This document shows positions 26,071 to 34,109 of a stretch of 64,000 nt of DNA, piece by piece. The notes beneath the pieces are model-generated. The model worked only from the letters and a program-made list of their open reading frames with translations, searched no databases and was not told where the DNA came from. Both the position numbers and the translations under genes were made by a program. The number at the start of each line of letters is the position of its first letter. Within the stretch, counting starts at the first letter, position 1. This DNA comes from Actinomadura rayongensis (GTDB taxonomy: Bacteria > Actinomycetota > Actinomycetes > Streptosporangiales > Streptosporangiaceae): positions 186,001-250,000 of the forward strand of contig NZ_WUTW01000001.1 of the NCBI RefSeq assembly GCF_009831215.1. The letters are read 5' to 3'.

Positions 26071-26502
26071 ATGCCCCCGAAGAAGAAGAAAATCGCCGCA
26101 ATCGTCAAAGTCCAGCTCAATGCGGGCGCGGCGACCCCGGCGCCGCCGGTCGGTACCGCCCTCGGTCCGCACGGCGTCAACATCATGGACTTCTGCAAGC
26201 AGTACAACGCCGCGACCGAGGCCCAGCGCGGCAACGTGATCCCCGTCGAGATCACGATCTACGAGGACCGCTCGTTCTCCTTCGTCACCAAGACCCCGCC
26301 CGCGGCGCAGCTCATCCTCAAGGCCGCCGGGGTGGAGAAGGGCTCGGGCGAGCCCCACAAGACGAAGGTCGGCTCGGTGACCGCGGACCAGATCCGCGAG
26401 ATCGCCACCACCAAGATGCCCGACCTCAACGCCACCACGATCGAGGCGGCGGAGAAGATCGTGGCGGGCACCGCCCGCTCGATGGGCATCGAGGTCAAGT
26501 GA
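26071..26502 (+). CDS. rplK: 50S ribosomal protein L11
   Basis: L11 binds 23S rRNA at the GTPase-associated centre and is the target region of thiopeptides. The 143-residue protein has the N-terminal [20 protein letters not shown] with the conserved prolines, [18 protein letters not shown], and the C-terminal RNA-binding [29 protein letters not shown] closes it. The ATG has GGGACAGAGGAGGG just upstream. It forms a unit with rplA, 67 nt downstream. Confidence 0.98.
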   Translation: MPPKKKKIAAIVKVQLNAGAATPAPPVGTALGPHGVNIMDFCKQYNAATEAQRGNVIPVEITIYEDRSFSFVTKTPPAAQLILKAAGVEKGSGEPHKTKVGSVTADQIREIATTKMPDLNATTIEAAEKIVAGTARSMGIEVK

Positions 26503-26569
26503 CCCGTCCCCGCCGGGGACGGACGACAGTGGGAGGGCCCTGCGCGGTCCGCACCACGAAGGAGAGAAC

Positions 26570-27286
26570 ATGAAGCGCAGCAAGGCGTACCGCTCGGCGG
26601 ACGAGCGCATCGACCGCGACAAGCTGTACAGCCCGCTGGAGGCGGTGCAGCTGGCGAAGGAGACGGCCGCCACCAAGTTCGACGCGACCGTCGAGGTGGC
26701 CCTGCGGCTGGGCGTCGACCCCCGCAAGGCCGACCAGATGGTCCGCGGCACCGTCAACCTGCCGAACGGCACCGGCAAGACCGCGCGCGTGCTGGTCTTC
26801 GCCGGTGGCGCGAAGGCGGAGGAGGCCCGTGAGGCCGGGGCGGACATCGTCGGCTCCGACGACCTGATCGAGCGGATCCAGGGCGGCTTCCTGGACTTCG
26901 ACGCGGTCGTCGCGACGCCGGACCAGATGGGCAAGGTCGGTCGGCTGGGCCGCGTGCTCGGCCCGCGCGGTCTGATGCCGAACCCGAAGACCGGCACGGT
27001 GACGATGGACGTGGCCAAGGCCGTCACCGACATCAAGGGCGGGAAGATCGAGTTCCGGGTGGACCGGCACGCGAACCTGCACTTCATCATCGGCAAGGCG
27101 TCGTTCTCCGAGCGTCAGCTTCTGGAGAACTACGCGGCGGCGATCGAGGAGATCCAGCGGCTCAAGCCGTCGGCGGCCAAGGGCCGGTACGTCAAGAAGG
27201 CGACGCTGACCACGTCGATGGGCCCGGGCATCCCGGTGGACCCGAACGCGGTGCGCAACGTCGTGGCGGAGCTGGTCGAGGCCTGA
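26570..27286 (+). CDS. rplA: 50S ribosomal protein L1
   Basis: L1 forms the L1 stalk at the ribosomal E site and can repress its own mRNA. The 238-residue protein has [40 protein letters not shown] (the signature) and [20 protein letters not shown]. An AGGAGAGAAC site precedes the ATG. The unit ends in a hairpin 17 nt after the stop. Confidence 0.98.
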   Translation: MKRSKAYRSADERIDRDKLYSPLEAVQLAKETAATKFDATVEVALRLGVDPRKADQMVRGTVNLPNGTGKTARVLVFAGGAKAEEAREAGADIVGSDDLIERIQGGFLDFDAVVATPDQMGKVGRLGRVLGPRGLMPNPKTGTVTMDVAKAVTDIKGGKIEFRVDRHANLHFIIGKASFSERQLLENYAAAIEEIQRLKPSAAKGRYVKKATLTTSMGPGIPVDPNAVRNVVAELVEA

Positions 27287-27302
27287 TCCGGCTTTCTCGA
27301 AG

Positions 27303-27331
27303 GGCGCTTCCCCGGGCGGGGAGGCGCCTTT
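27303..27331 (+). terminator. Terminator after rplA
   Basis: GGCGCTTCCCCG pairs with CGGGGAGGCGCC around GG with one wobble, followed by TTTC. Confidence 0.8.
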
Positions 27332-27484
27332 CGTCGTCTCGGGGGTCGGCAGAACGTTGCAGTGCGGGGTACGCCGCGAGGCGGACCCGGGGCCGGTTCT
27401 TTCGTCCCGGTGGGGGATGTCGGGCGGGTGCGCTCGGGACGAGACTGGATTCCGATCGGACAGGCGACCGAGGAGGGACCCGAG

Positions 27485-28330
27485 ATGAGACGACGAGTCG
27501 CGGTGGCGGCGGGCGGCGCGGCGCTGGGCGCCGCGCTCGCGCTGACGGGCTGCAACGCCGACGGCGGCGGGACGACCGGCGCGCTGAAGCTGAGTGCGAA
27601 CGAGGCCTTGCTGCGGACTTCGCAGAAGACGGTCAAGGCGGACTCGTTCAAGGCGGCGCTGACCGTCCGGGACGGGGACGGCGGCGGTGAGATCAAGGGG
27701 ACGGGCTGGTTCCGGCTGCGTCCGCAGCTCGCGTTCAGCGCGAAGCTGGACGGGCTGGGCTTCGGCGGTGCGGCTTCGGGGGCGTCCGCGCAGGCGATCT
27801 TCACGGGGAACACGCTGTACGCGAAGATCCCGCAGGCGGCGCGGTTCGTGGCGGACGGCAAGCCGTGGCTGAAGATCGACGTGGCGCAGGTGCAGCAGCG
27901 GACGGGCTTCGACGTGAAGGGCCTGATCGGGCAGCTCCAGCAGATCGACCCGGCGGAGCAGACGAAGATGTTCACCGGTTCCAAGGACGCGCGCCGGGTG
28001 GGCGAGGAGACGGTGGACGGGGTGAAGACCGTCCATTACACCGGCACGGTGACGGTCGGCGAGGCGCTGAAGCGGCTGGACGCGCAGCAGCAGGAGAACG
28101 CCCGCAAGTACCTTCCGCAGGGCGCGGCGGACAAGAAGCTCACGTTCGACCTGTGGGTGGACGGTTCGGGCCTGCCGCGCAAGGTCGTGACGAAGGGCTT
28201 CGGCCGTTCGGGCGGGAACGGGACGGCGCAGGTGCTCTACAGCGACTACGGCAAGAAGGTGTCGGTGAACCCGCCGCCGGCGGACCAGGTCGGCGCGCTG
28301 ACGCTGGAGGGTCTGCTCAACGGGCACTGA
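27485..28330 (+). CDS. Lipoprotein, LppX/LprG-like, copy 1
   Basis: The 281-residue protein begins MRRRVAVAAGGAALGAALAL followed by the lipobox LTGC, so it should be a membrane-anchored lipoprotein. The mature part resembles the LppX/LprAFG and LolA-like fold: repeated beta strands, IFTGNTLYAKIPQ, GKPWLKIDVAQ, PAEQTKMFTGSKDARRVGEE and a C-terminal LTFDLWVDGSGLPRKV. Such proteins carry lipids or glycolipids in a cavity. A GAGGAGGGACCCGAG site precedes the ATG. It is a paralogue of the next gene and is inserted between rplA and rplJ. The family call is by pattern, so moderate. Confidence 0.8.
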   Translation: MRRRVAVAAGGAALGAALALTGCNADGGGTTGALKLSANEALLRTSQKTVKADSFKAALTVRDGDGGGEIKGTGWFRLRPQLAFSAKLDGLGFGGAASGASAQAIFTGNTLYAKIPQAARFVADGKPWLKIDVAQVQQRTGFDVKGLIGQLQQIDPAEQTKMFTGSKDARRVGEETVDGVKTVHYTGTVTVGEALKRLDAQQQENARKYLPQGAADKKLTFDLWVDGSGLPRKVVTKGFGRSGGNGTAQVLYSDYGKKVSVNPPPADQVGALTLEGLLNGH

Positions 28331-28473
28331 CGCGCGAGATCACGTTTTGGTCAGGGGTGTGAACGGGTTGAGCCAGGGGCGCGTGCCGGCGAACCGAATC
28401 GGTGTCCGCCGCGTCTGAACAGGGACGAACTGGCGGAAACGCCCTTGGCTCCCCACCCCCTGGAGGAAGAACT

Positions 28474-29313
28474 GTGAAGTCGCGTCGTCTCGTCGTGAGC
28501 GCAGCCGCGGTCACCGGCCTCGCCCTGTCCCTGACCGGATGCCTGGGCTCGGCGGGCGACAAGGCGGGGGAGGCGGGCAAGAACCTCAGGCTCACGGCGG
28601 CGGAGATCCTCGGCCGCACCGCCGAGCGCGCCGGCCGCACCGACACGTACACGATGAAGATCGACGTGGACGGTCAGGGCGGCGTCAGCATGAAGATGTC
28701 GGCGGCCGTGCGGATCCGTCCGTCGGTGGCGATGCACCTCACCACCGAGCCGACGGCGGTGCAGGGCACCCGCGTCCCGGGCTTCGAGGCGATCCTGGAC
28801 GCCCAGGCGATGTACCTCAAGATGCCGGCGCTCGCCGCGACCAACGGCGGCAAGCCCTGGTCGAAGATCGCGCTGTCGGATCTGAGCGCGACGTCCGGCC
28901 TGAACCTGTCCGGCCTGATGGACCAGGCCAAGCAGCAGAGCCCGGCCGAGCAGACGAAGATGCTGACGGCGTCGCAGGACGTCCGCGAGGTGGGCACCGA
29001 GACCGTCGACGGCGTTCCGACCCGCCACTTCACCGGCACCGTCCCGGTCACCGCCGCGCTCGGCAAGCTCGACGCGCAGACCCGCGCGAAGCTGGAGCAG
29101 CAGTACCAGAAGCTCGGCGCCTCGACGTTGACGTTCGACCTGTGGGTCGGCTCGGACGACCTGCCGCGCAAGATGGTCAGCCGCCTCAGCACGTCGGCGG
29201 GCCCGATGACGACGACGGCGACGTACTCCGGCTACAACAAGCCGGTCGACGTGACGCCGCCGCCCGCGTCCGAGGTGGGCACCGTGAAGCTCCCCGGCAG
29301 CCCCGGCGCCTGA
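28474..29313 (+). CDS. Lipoprotein, LppX/LprG-like, copy 2
   Basis: The 279-residue protein has a signal peptide VKSRRLVVSAAAVTGLALSL and lipobox LTGC. It parallels copy 1 throughout: GKPWSKIALSDLS, PAEQTKMLTASQDVREVGTE, then TVDGVPTRHFTGTVPV and LTFDLWVGSDDLPRKMV. The GTG is preceded by CTGGAGGAAGAACT. The 143-nt gap from copy 1 suggests a separate or partly separate transcript. A strong hairpin follows. The pair arose by duplication; a role in lipid transfer alongside the nearby mce system is attractive but unproven. Confidence 0.8.
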   Translation: MKSRRLVVSAAAVTGLALSLTGCLGSAGDKAGEAGKNLRLTAAEILGRTAERAGRTDTYTMKIDVDGQGGVSMKMSAAVRIRPSVAMHLTTEPTAVQGTRVPGFEAILDAQAMYLKMPALAATNGGKPWSKIALSDLSATSGLNLSGLMDQAKQQSPAEQTKMLTASQDVREVGTETVDGVPTRHFTGTVPVTAALGKLDAQTRAKLEQQYQKLGASTLTFDLWVGSDDLPRKMVSRLSTSAGPMTTTATYSGYNKPVDVTPPPASEVGTVKLPGSPGA

Positions 29314-29326
29314 CCCGACGACCCGC

Positions 29327-29360
29327 GAAGGGCCCGCGGCCACCAGGCCGCGGGCCCTTC
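29327..29360. terminator. Perfect 15-bp terminator after lipoprotein copy 2
   Basis: GAAGGGCCCGCGGCC and its exact complement flank an ACCA loop 14 nt after the stop codon. Confidence 0.85.
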
Positions 29361-29371
29361 CGCATTCCCCA

Positions 29372-29404
29372 CGCGCACCGCGCCCGTCCGCGCGCACCGC
29401 GCCC
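29372..29404. repeat. Short direct repeat in the rplJ upstream region
   Basis: CGCGCACCGCGCCC occurs at 29372-29385 and 29391-29404, with an imperfect third copy after it. Its role is unknown; it may be slippage-prone sequence. Confidence 0.5.
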
Positions 29405-29478
29405 ATCTGCGCGCGCTGCGGGCACCGCGCGCTCTGCCCGGCTGGAGGGCGTCGACGTGGGGGCATGACCAAACGAAG

Positions 29479-29507
29479 TTGGCATCGGGAGGTTTCGCAC
29501 GTAGTCT
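29479..29507 (+). promoter_or_regulatory. rplJ-rplL promoter
   Basis: TTGGCA (29479-29484), a 17-nt spacer, then TAGTCT (29502-29507). Transcription would start near 29514, giving a leader of about 240 nt before rplJ. Confidence 0.7.
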
Positions 29508-29513
29508 GTGTGG

Positions 29514-29753
29514 TGCCGAAGACCGCCGGTCGTCGCCCGTGAGGGCGGCCGAAGGACCCGAACGAGATTTCGGGCGGCCCGCGTAGGTGTGATGTGAGCT
29601 TCGCATGACCGATGTGTCGTGTCCGACGCCCCGCGCGCCTGCGCCGGGGCGTTCCTGTTTTCCGGGAGATTTCGCCCCGGCGGCTTCCCACCAGGTCGGC
29701 GTGCCGTGTTCGTTCGCGGCCCGCCACCACCCAGGTAATCGGAAGGAGGCCAC
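29514..29753 (+). promoter_or_regulatory. rplJ leader (ribosomal L10 leader-like)
   Basis: The 240-nt untranslated leader is rich in pairing sequences. It contains a terminator-like hairpin: ACGCCCCG (29626-29633) pairing with CGGGGCGT (29645-29652), followed by TCCTGTTTT. rplJ leaders bind L10 or the L10-L12 complex and lower their own expression in many bacteria. The exact L10 binding motif was not aligned here, so this is inferred from position and structure. Confidence 0.5.
29626..29661 (+). terminator. Attenuator-like hairpin inside the rplJ leader
   Basis: The stem ACGCCCCG/CGGGGCGT encloses a GC-rich inner arm and is followed by a T-rich run (TCCTGTTTT), rare in this genome. It lies about 90 nt before the rplJ start, where conditional termination would control the operon. 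Confidence 0.55.
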
Positions 29754-30335
29754 ATGGCCAAGGCCGAGAAGGCCACGGCGATCGCCGAGCTCAAGAGCGA
29801 GTTCGAGGGCTCGAACGGCGCCGTGCTGACCGAATACCGCGGGCTCACGGTGGCGCAGCTCAAGGAGCTGCGCACCAACCTCGGCGCGAACGCGAAGTTC
29901 GCCGTCGTGAAGAACACGCTGACCAAGCGCGCCGCCGCGGACGCGGGGGTCGACGAGGAGTTCCGGGCGCTGCTCGAAGGACCCTCGGCGATCGCGTTCG
30001 TGACCGGTGACGTGGTCGAGGCCGCCAAGGGCCTGCGCGACTTCGCGAAGGCGAACCCGCTGCTGGTGATCAAGGGCGGCTACATCGACGGCAAGTCGAT
30101 GAACGCCGGCGAGGTCGGCCAGCTCGCGGACCTGGAGTCCCGCGAGGTGCTCCTCGCGAAGCTGGCCGGTGCGATGAAGGGCTCGATGGCGAAGGCCGCG
30201 GCCACCTTCAACGCGCTGCCGACCCAGACCGCGCAGCTCGTCGAGGCCCTGCGCGTCAAGCGCGAGGCCGCCGGCGAGACCGCCGAGGCCGTCGACGCGG
30301 CTCCGGCCGACGCCGAAGCGGCGCCCGCCGAGTAG
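29754..30335 (+). CDS. rplJ: 50S ribosomal protein L10
   Basis: L10 anchors the L7/L12 dimers of the ribosomal stalk. The 193-residue protein has [35 protein letters not shown] and [15 protein letters not shown]. Its Ala/Glu-rich C-terminal helix is the L7/L12 docking region. GGAAGGAGGCCAC provides a very strong ribosome binding site. It shares a transcript with rplL. Confidence 0.98.
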   Translation: MAKAEKATAIAELKSEFEGSNGAVLTEYRGLTVAQLKELRTNLGANAKFAVVKNTLTKRAAADAGVDEEFRALLEGPSAIAFVTGDVVEAAKGLRDFAKANPLLVIKGGYIDGKSMNAGEVGQLADLESREVLLAKLAGAMKGSMAKAAATFNALPTQTAQLVEALRVKREAAGETAEAVDAAPADAEAAPAE

Positions 30336-30392
30336 GTCCGTCCCGCGGTACGACACATTTCAGACGCCCATCCCTCAACCGGAGGAACAATC

Positions 30393-30782
30393 ATGGCGAA
30401 GCTCAGCACCGACGAGCTCCTGGAGACCTTCAAGGAGATGACCCTCCTGGAGCTCTCGGACTTCGTGAAGCAGTTCGAGGAGGTCTTCGACGTCAAGGCC
30501 GCCGCCCCGGTCGCCGCCGTGGCCGCCGCCCCCGGCGCCGCCGGCCCGGCCGCCGAGGCCGCGCCCGAGCAGGACGAGTTCGACGTCATCCTCGAGGCCG
30601 CCGGCGACAAGAAGATCCAGGTCATCAAGGAGGTCCGCGGCCTCACGAGCCTCGGCCTCAAGGAGGCCAAGGACCTGGTCGACGGCGCGCCGAAGCCGCT
30701 GCTGGAGAAGGTCAACAAGGAGACGGCCGACAAGGCCAAGGAGGCCCTGGAGAAGGCCGGCGCGACGGTCACCGTCAAGTAA
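30393..30782 (+). CDS. rplL: 50S ribosomal protein L7/L12
   Basis: L7/L12 recruits translation GTPases. The 129-residue protein has the dimerising N-terminus ([20 protein letters not shown]), an Ala/Pro/Gly hinge ([19 protein letters not shown]), and the GTPase-binding C-terminal domain ([20 protein letters not shown], then [15 protein letters not shown]). The ATG follows CCGGAGGAACAATC. The operon ends at an exceptionally long hairpin 57 nt later. Confidence 0.98.
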   Translation: MAKLSTDELLETFKEMTLLELSDFVKQFEEVFDVKAAAPVAAVAAAPGAAGPAAEAAPEQDEFDVILEAAGDKKIQVIKEVRGLTSLGLKEAKDLVDGAPKPLLEKVNKETADKAKEALEKAGATVTVK

Positions 30783-30838
30783 GGCGCTTCTCCCGGAGAC
30801 TTCCGGAGCCGTGCGGCTCGGCTCCGAGCACGTCTTCT

Positions 30839-30884
30839 GACGAGGGCGGTCGTCCCACCAGGCGGTGGGACGGCCGCCCTCGTC
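30839..30884. terminator. Long (21-bp) terminator of the rplJL operon
   Basis: Arms at 30839-30859 and 30864-30884 pair along 21 bp with a single wobble, closed by an AGGC loop. It separates rplL from the mce operon. Confidence 0.9.
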
Positions 30885-31365
30885 GCGTTCCGGGAATCCC
30901 TCGACGCGGAGCGTCGCGTCCGGCCATAATGCGTGACCCGGACCCTCACCGATGAGCAGGAGACCGGCCCCGATCCGGGCGAACTCTGTACGTCGGTGAT
31001 AAATCCGGAGGTCAAACAGTGTCAGCGGGCGCGTTGTCCGGTACGTCACACTCGGCGTAGCGTCCCAGGAGACACAGCGGCCACCCCCGCCACGCTCCCC
31101 GCCGCCCCACCCCCGCTTGAGGTGCAGGTTCTTGAATCAAGTCTCACGTAAGTAACGATTTCCGCACAACGTACGTTCTGTTCGCGGTTCCGCGCCTCCG
31201 GCCTCTTCCCTTTTTGGAGGAGCCCGCTACGGTAGTGGCACCCGCCACAGCTACCCGGTAGTAGCAACGGTGCGGATACCAGGTGTGACGGACGATGACC
31301 GCGCGGCCCCCCGGTGCGCGCATTGTGGCTCCGGACCTACCCCCGGCCTGGACGAAAGGTGACGA
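30885..31365 (+). promoter_or_regulatory. mce operon upstream region
   Basis: This 481-nt stretch holds no clear protein gene. Seen in it are a CATAAT -10-like box (30925-30930) and a TTGTCC-18-TAGCGT promoter candidate (31034-31063). There is also a TTGAGG ... AAGTCT pair (31117-31144) and an exact CTTGA-A-TCAAG inverted repeat (31131-31141). A tiny frame VSAGALSGTSHSA (31019-31060) follows GGAGG. The repeated element CTAC-GGTAGT occurs twice at about 31228-31265. Which promoter is used cannot be decided by eye. Confidence 0.4.
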
Positions 31366-32406
31366 GTGGGCGTCGAAATCAGAGTCGAAGGACTGACGAA
31401 GGCCTTCGGCCGCCAGACGATCTGGCAGGACGTGTCCCTGACCGTTCCCGCAGGAGAGATCTCCGTTCTCCTCGGCCCGTCCGGAACGGGCAAGTCGGTC
31501 TTCCTGAAGTCCCTGGTGGGACTGCTGAAGCCCGACCGCGGGCACATCTGGATCGGCGACCGCGACCTGCCGTACCTGCCCGAGCACCAGCTCTACGAGA
31601 CGCGGAAGCTGTTCGGCGTCCTGTTCCAGGACGGCGCGCTGTTCGGTTCGATGAACCTGTACGACAACATCGCGTTCCCGCTGCGCGAGCACACGAAGAA
31701 GTCCGAGTCCGACATCCGTCGCGTGGTGATGGAGAAGATGGACATGGTCGGTCTTCTGGGCTCGGAGAACAAGCTTCCCGGTGAGATCTCCGGCGGTATG
31801 AAGAAGCGCGCCGGCCTGGCCCGCGCGCTCGTCCTGGACCCCGAGATCCTGCTGGTGGACGAGCCGGACTCCGGTCTCGACCCGGTCCGCACGGCGCTGC
31901 TGAACCAGCTCTTCATCGACCTGAACGCGCAGATCAACGCGACGTTCCTGATCGTCACGCACGACATCAACACGGCGCGGACGATCCCCGACAACATCGG
32001 CATGCTCTACCGGCGCGAACTGGTGATGTTCGGGCCGCGCGAGATGCTGCTGTCCAGTGAGGAGCCGGTCGTCCGCCAGTTCCTCAACGCCCGCCGGGCC
32101 GGTCCGATCGGCATGTCGGAGGAGAAGGACGTCTCCGAGCTCGAAGCCGAGTCGAAGATGGGCCTGGACGTCGGCACGCTGCCCCCGATCCAGCCGCAGC
32201 TCATGCCGAGTGACGGCCGGATCCGCGCCGCCCAGCACGCGCCCGGCGCGTGGTGCGCCGCGCACGGGGTGACGCCGCCGCCGGGCTCGTTCGTCGACGA
32301 CCTCGGCCGCAACTGGGTCGAGGAGTGGCCGCGGTACGTGGCGTCGCAGCAGGCGGCTGCGATGCACGGAGGACAGCCGGGGCACCCTGGAGGTGCTCAG
32401 TACTGA
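31366..32406 (+). CDS. mkl: Mce transporter ATPase (MceG/Mkl, MlaF-like)
   Basis: This ATP-binding subunit powers lipid uptake by Mce systems. The 346-residue protein has Walker A GPSGTGKSVFLKSLVG, a Q-loop in LFGVLFQDGALFGSMN, signature LPGEISGGMKKRAGLARALV and Walker B ILLVDEPDSGLDP. The switch histidine is in LIVTHDINTART. About 85 C-terminal residues beyond the ATPase core (GLDVGTLPPIQPQLMPSDGR onward) fit the extended actinobacterial MceG. The GTG has AAAGGTGACGA upstream. The first permease gene starts at its stop codon. In mycobacteria mkl also lies near rplL-rpoB. Confidence 0.94.
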   Translation: MGVEIRVEGLTKAFGRQTIWQDVSLTVPAGEISVLLGPSGTGKSVFLKSLVGLLKPDRGHIWIGDRDLPYLPEHQLYETRKLFGVLFQDGALFGSMNLYDNIAFPLREHTKKSESDIRRVVMEKMDMVGLLGSENKLPGEISGGMKKRAGLARALVLDPEILLVDEPDSGLDPVRTALLNQLFIDLNAQINATFLIVTHDINTARTIPDNIGMLYRRELVMFGPREMLLSSEEPVVRQFLNARRAGPIGMSEEKDVSELEAESKMGLDVGTLPPIQPQLMPSDGRIRAAQHAPGAWCAAHGVTPPPGSFVDDLGRNWVEEWPRYVASQQAAAMHGGQPGHPGGAQY

Positions 32407-33257
32407 TGTCCACTCCTGGTATCGGCGCGAACCAGGCAGAGGCACGCAAGGGGGGCGGCGGCTCGGCCGCCCTCCGCAAGTTCTCCGACGGTGCGACCAA
32501 TGTCGCCATCAAGGAACCCGGTCGTTTCTTCGCCCTGGTGCTCGACACCTTCCGGGCGATGTTCCAGTGGCCGTTCCAGTGGCGTGAGTTCATCCAGCAG
32601 TCCTGGTTCATCGTCAGCGTGACGGTGGTCCCGACCATGCTGGTCGCGATCCCCTTCGGCGGTGTCCTGTCGCTGCAGGTCGGCGGGCTGATCCGGCAGC
32701 TCGGCGCGCAGTCCTACACGGGTGCGACGGCGGTCGTCGCGATCGTCCGCGAGGCCAGCCCGCTGGTGACCTCGCTGCTGGTCGCGGGGGCCGCCGGGTC
32801 GGCGATGTGCGCCGACATCGGCGCCCGCAAGATCCGCGAGGAGATCGACGCGATGGAGGTGCTGGGGATCAACCCCCTGCACCGGCTCGTCGTGCCCCGC
32901 GTGTTCGCGTGCGCGTTCATCGCGCTGTTCCTGAACGGCCTGGTCTCGGTGGTCGGCCTGATGGGCGGCTACGTCTTCAACGTCGTCCTGCAGAACGGGA
33001 CGCCCGGCGCGTACCTGGCGTCGTTCAACGCGATGGCCCAGCTCCCCGACCTGCTGCAGGCGGAGTTCAAGGCGTTCCTGTTCGGCGTGACGGCCGGCCT
33101 GGTCGCCGCCTACAAGGGCCTGAACGCCAAGGGCGGGCCGAAGGGCGTCGGCGACGCGGTCAACCAGACCGTCGTCATCACCTTCATGCTCCTGTTCGTG
33201 GAGAACTTCATCGTCTCCACGCTGTACTTCCAGTTCGTTCCGTCGAAGGGCATGTGA
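32406..33257 (+). CDS. yrbEA: MlaE/YrbE-family permease A
   Basis: YrbE proteins are the membrane permease pair of Mce transporters. The 283-residue protein has a soluble leader, then MlaE-type segments. Conserved features are FGGVLSLQVGGLIRQLGAQS, REASPLVTSLLVAGAAGSAM and CADIGARKIREEIDAMEVLG (the ATPase coupling helix), then INPLHRLVVPRV. TAGLVAAYKGLNAKGGPKGV comes near the end. The ATG overlaps the mkl stop by one nt. Confidence 0.95.
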   Translation: MSTPGIGANQAEARKGGGGSAALRKFSDGATNVAIKEPGRFFALVLDTFRAMFQWPFQWREFIQQSWFIVSVTVVPTMLVAIPFGGVLSLQVGGLIRQLGAQSYTGATAVVAIVREASPLVTSLLVAGAAGSAMCADIGARKIREEIDAMEVLGINPLHRLVVPRVFACAFIALFLNGLVSVVGLMGGYVFNVVLQNGTPGAYLASFNAMAQLPDLLQAEFKAFLFGVTAGLVAAYKGLNAKGGPKGVGDAVNQTVVITFMLLFVENFIVSTLYFQFVPSKGM

Positions 33258-34105
33258 TGGCCGCCCCCTCGAAGACGGGCAAAGCGCTGTCCCGCGCGGT
33301 GAGCGGGCCCCTGGAGAGCCTGGACGACCTCGGCCGCCAGGTCTCGTTCTACTCGCGCGCGTTCGCGTGGACGTTCCGCGTCCTGCGCCGCTACCGCACC
33401 GAGGTGCTGCGGCTGCTCGCCGAGGTCAGCCTCGGCACCGGCGGTCTCGCGGTGATCGGCGGCTCGGTGGTCATCGTCGCGTTCATGACGTTCTTCACCG
33501 GCAGCCAGGTCGGTCTCCAGGGCTTCAACTCGCTGGACCAGATCGGCACGTCCGCGCTGACGGGCTTCGTCGCGTCGTACTTCAACACGCGCGAGATCGC
33601 GCCGCTGGTGTCGGCGCTGGCGCTGTCGGCGACGGTCGGCTGCGGCTTCACCGCGCAGCTCGGCGCGATGCGGATCTCCGACGAGATCGACGCGCTGGAG
33701 GTCATGGGCATCCCGTCCATGCCGTACCTGGTGACGACGCGGATGATCGCCGGGATGATCGCGGTGGTCCCGCTGTACGTGGTGGGCCTGCTGGCGTCCT
33801 ACGGCGCGACGCGGTTCGTCGTGACGGCGACGTACGGGCAGTCGACCGGCACCTACGACCACTACTTCAACCTGTTCCTCCCGCCCCAGGACATCCTGTG
33901 GTCGTTCTTGAAGATCATCATCTTCGCGATCCTCGTGATGCTCATCCACTGCTACTTCGGCTTCACCGCGAGCGGCGGCCCGGCGGGCGTCGGGACGGCC
34001 GTGGGCCGCGCCGTCCGGACGAGCATCGTCGTCGTCAGCGTCGTGGACCTGCTGCTCGGCATGGCGATCTGGGGCACCTCGACCGACGTCCGGATTGCGG
34101 GGTGA
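33257..34105 (+). CDS. yrbEB: MlaE/YrbE-family permease B
   Basis: This is the second permease of the pair, 282 residues. It shows the same fold: VAFMTFFTGSQVGLQGFNSL, SALALSATVGCGFTAQLGAM and RISDEIDALEVMGIPSMPYL (coupling helix). HCYFGFTASGGPAGVGTAVG comes near the end. The ATG overlaps the stop of permease A (TGATG), and mceA starts 5 nt after its stop. The two permeases form one heterodimer with the MceG ATPase. Confidence 0.95.
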   Translation: MAAPSKTGKALSRAVSGPLESLDDLGRQVSFYSRAFAWTFRVLRRYRTEVLRLLAEVSLGTGGLAVIGGSVVIVAFMTFFTGSQVGLQGFNSLDQIGTSALTGFVASYFNTREIAPLVSALALSATVGCGFTAQLGAMRISDEIDALEVMGIPSMPYLVTTRMIAGMIAVVPLYVVGLLASYGATRFVVTATYGQSTGTYDHYFNLFLPPQDILWSFLKIIIFAILVMLIHCYFGFTASGGPAGVGTAVGRAVRTSIVVVSVVDLLLGMAIWGTSTDVRIAG

Positions 34106-34109
34106 CGGG

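Noticed and set aside
31228..31265. CTAC-GGTAGT repeats upstream of mkl as an operator
   Set aside because: The two copies are imperfect and not clearly placed relative to a promoter, so they are only mentioned in the region entry.
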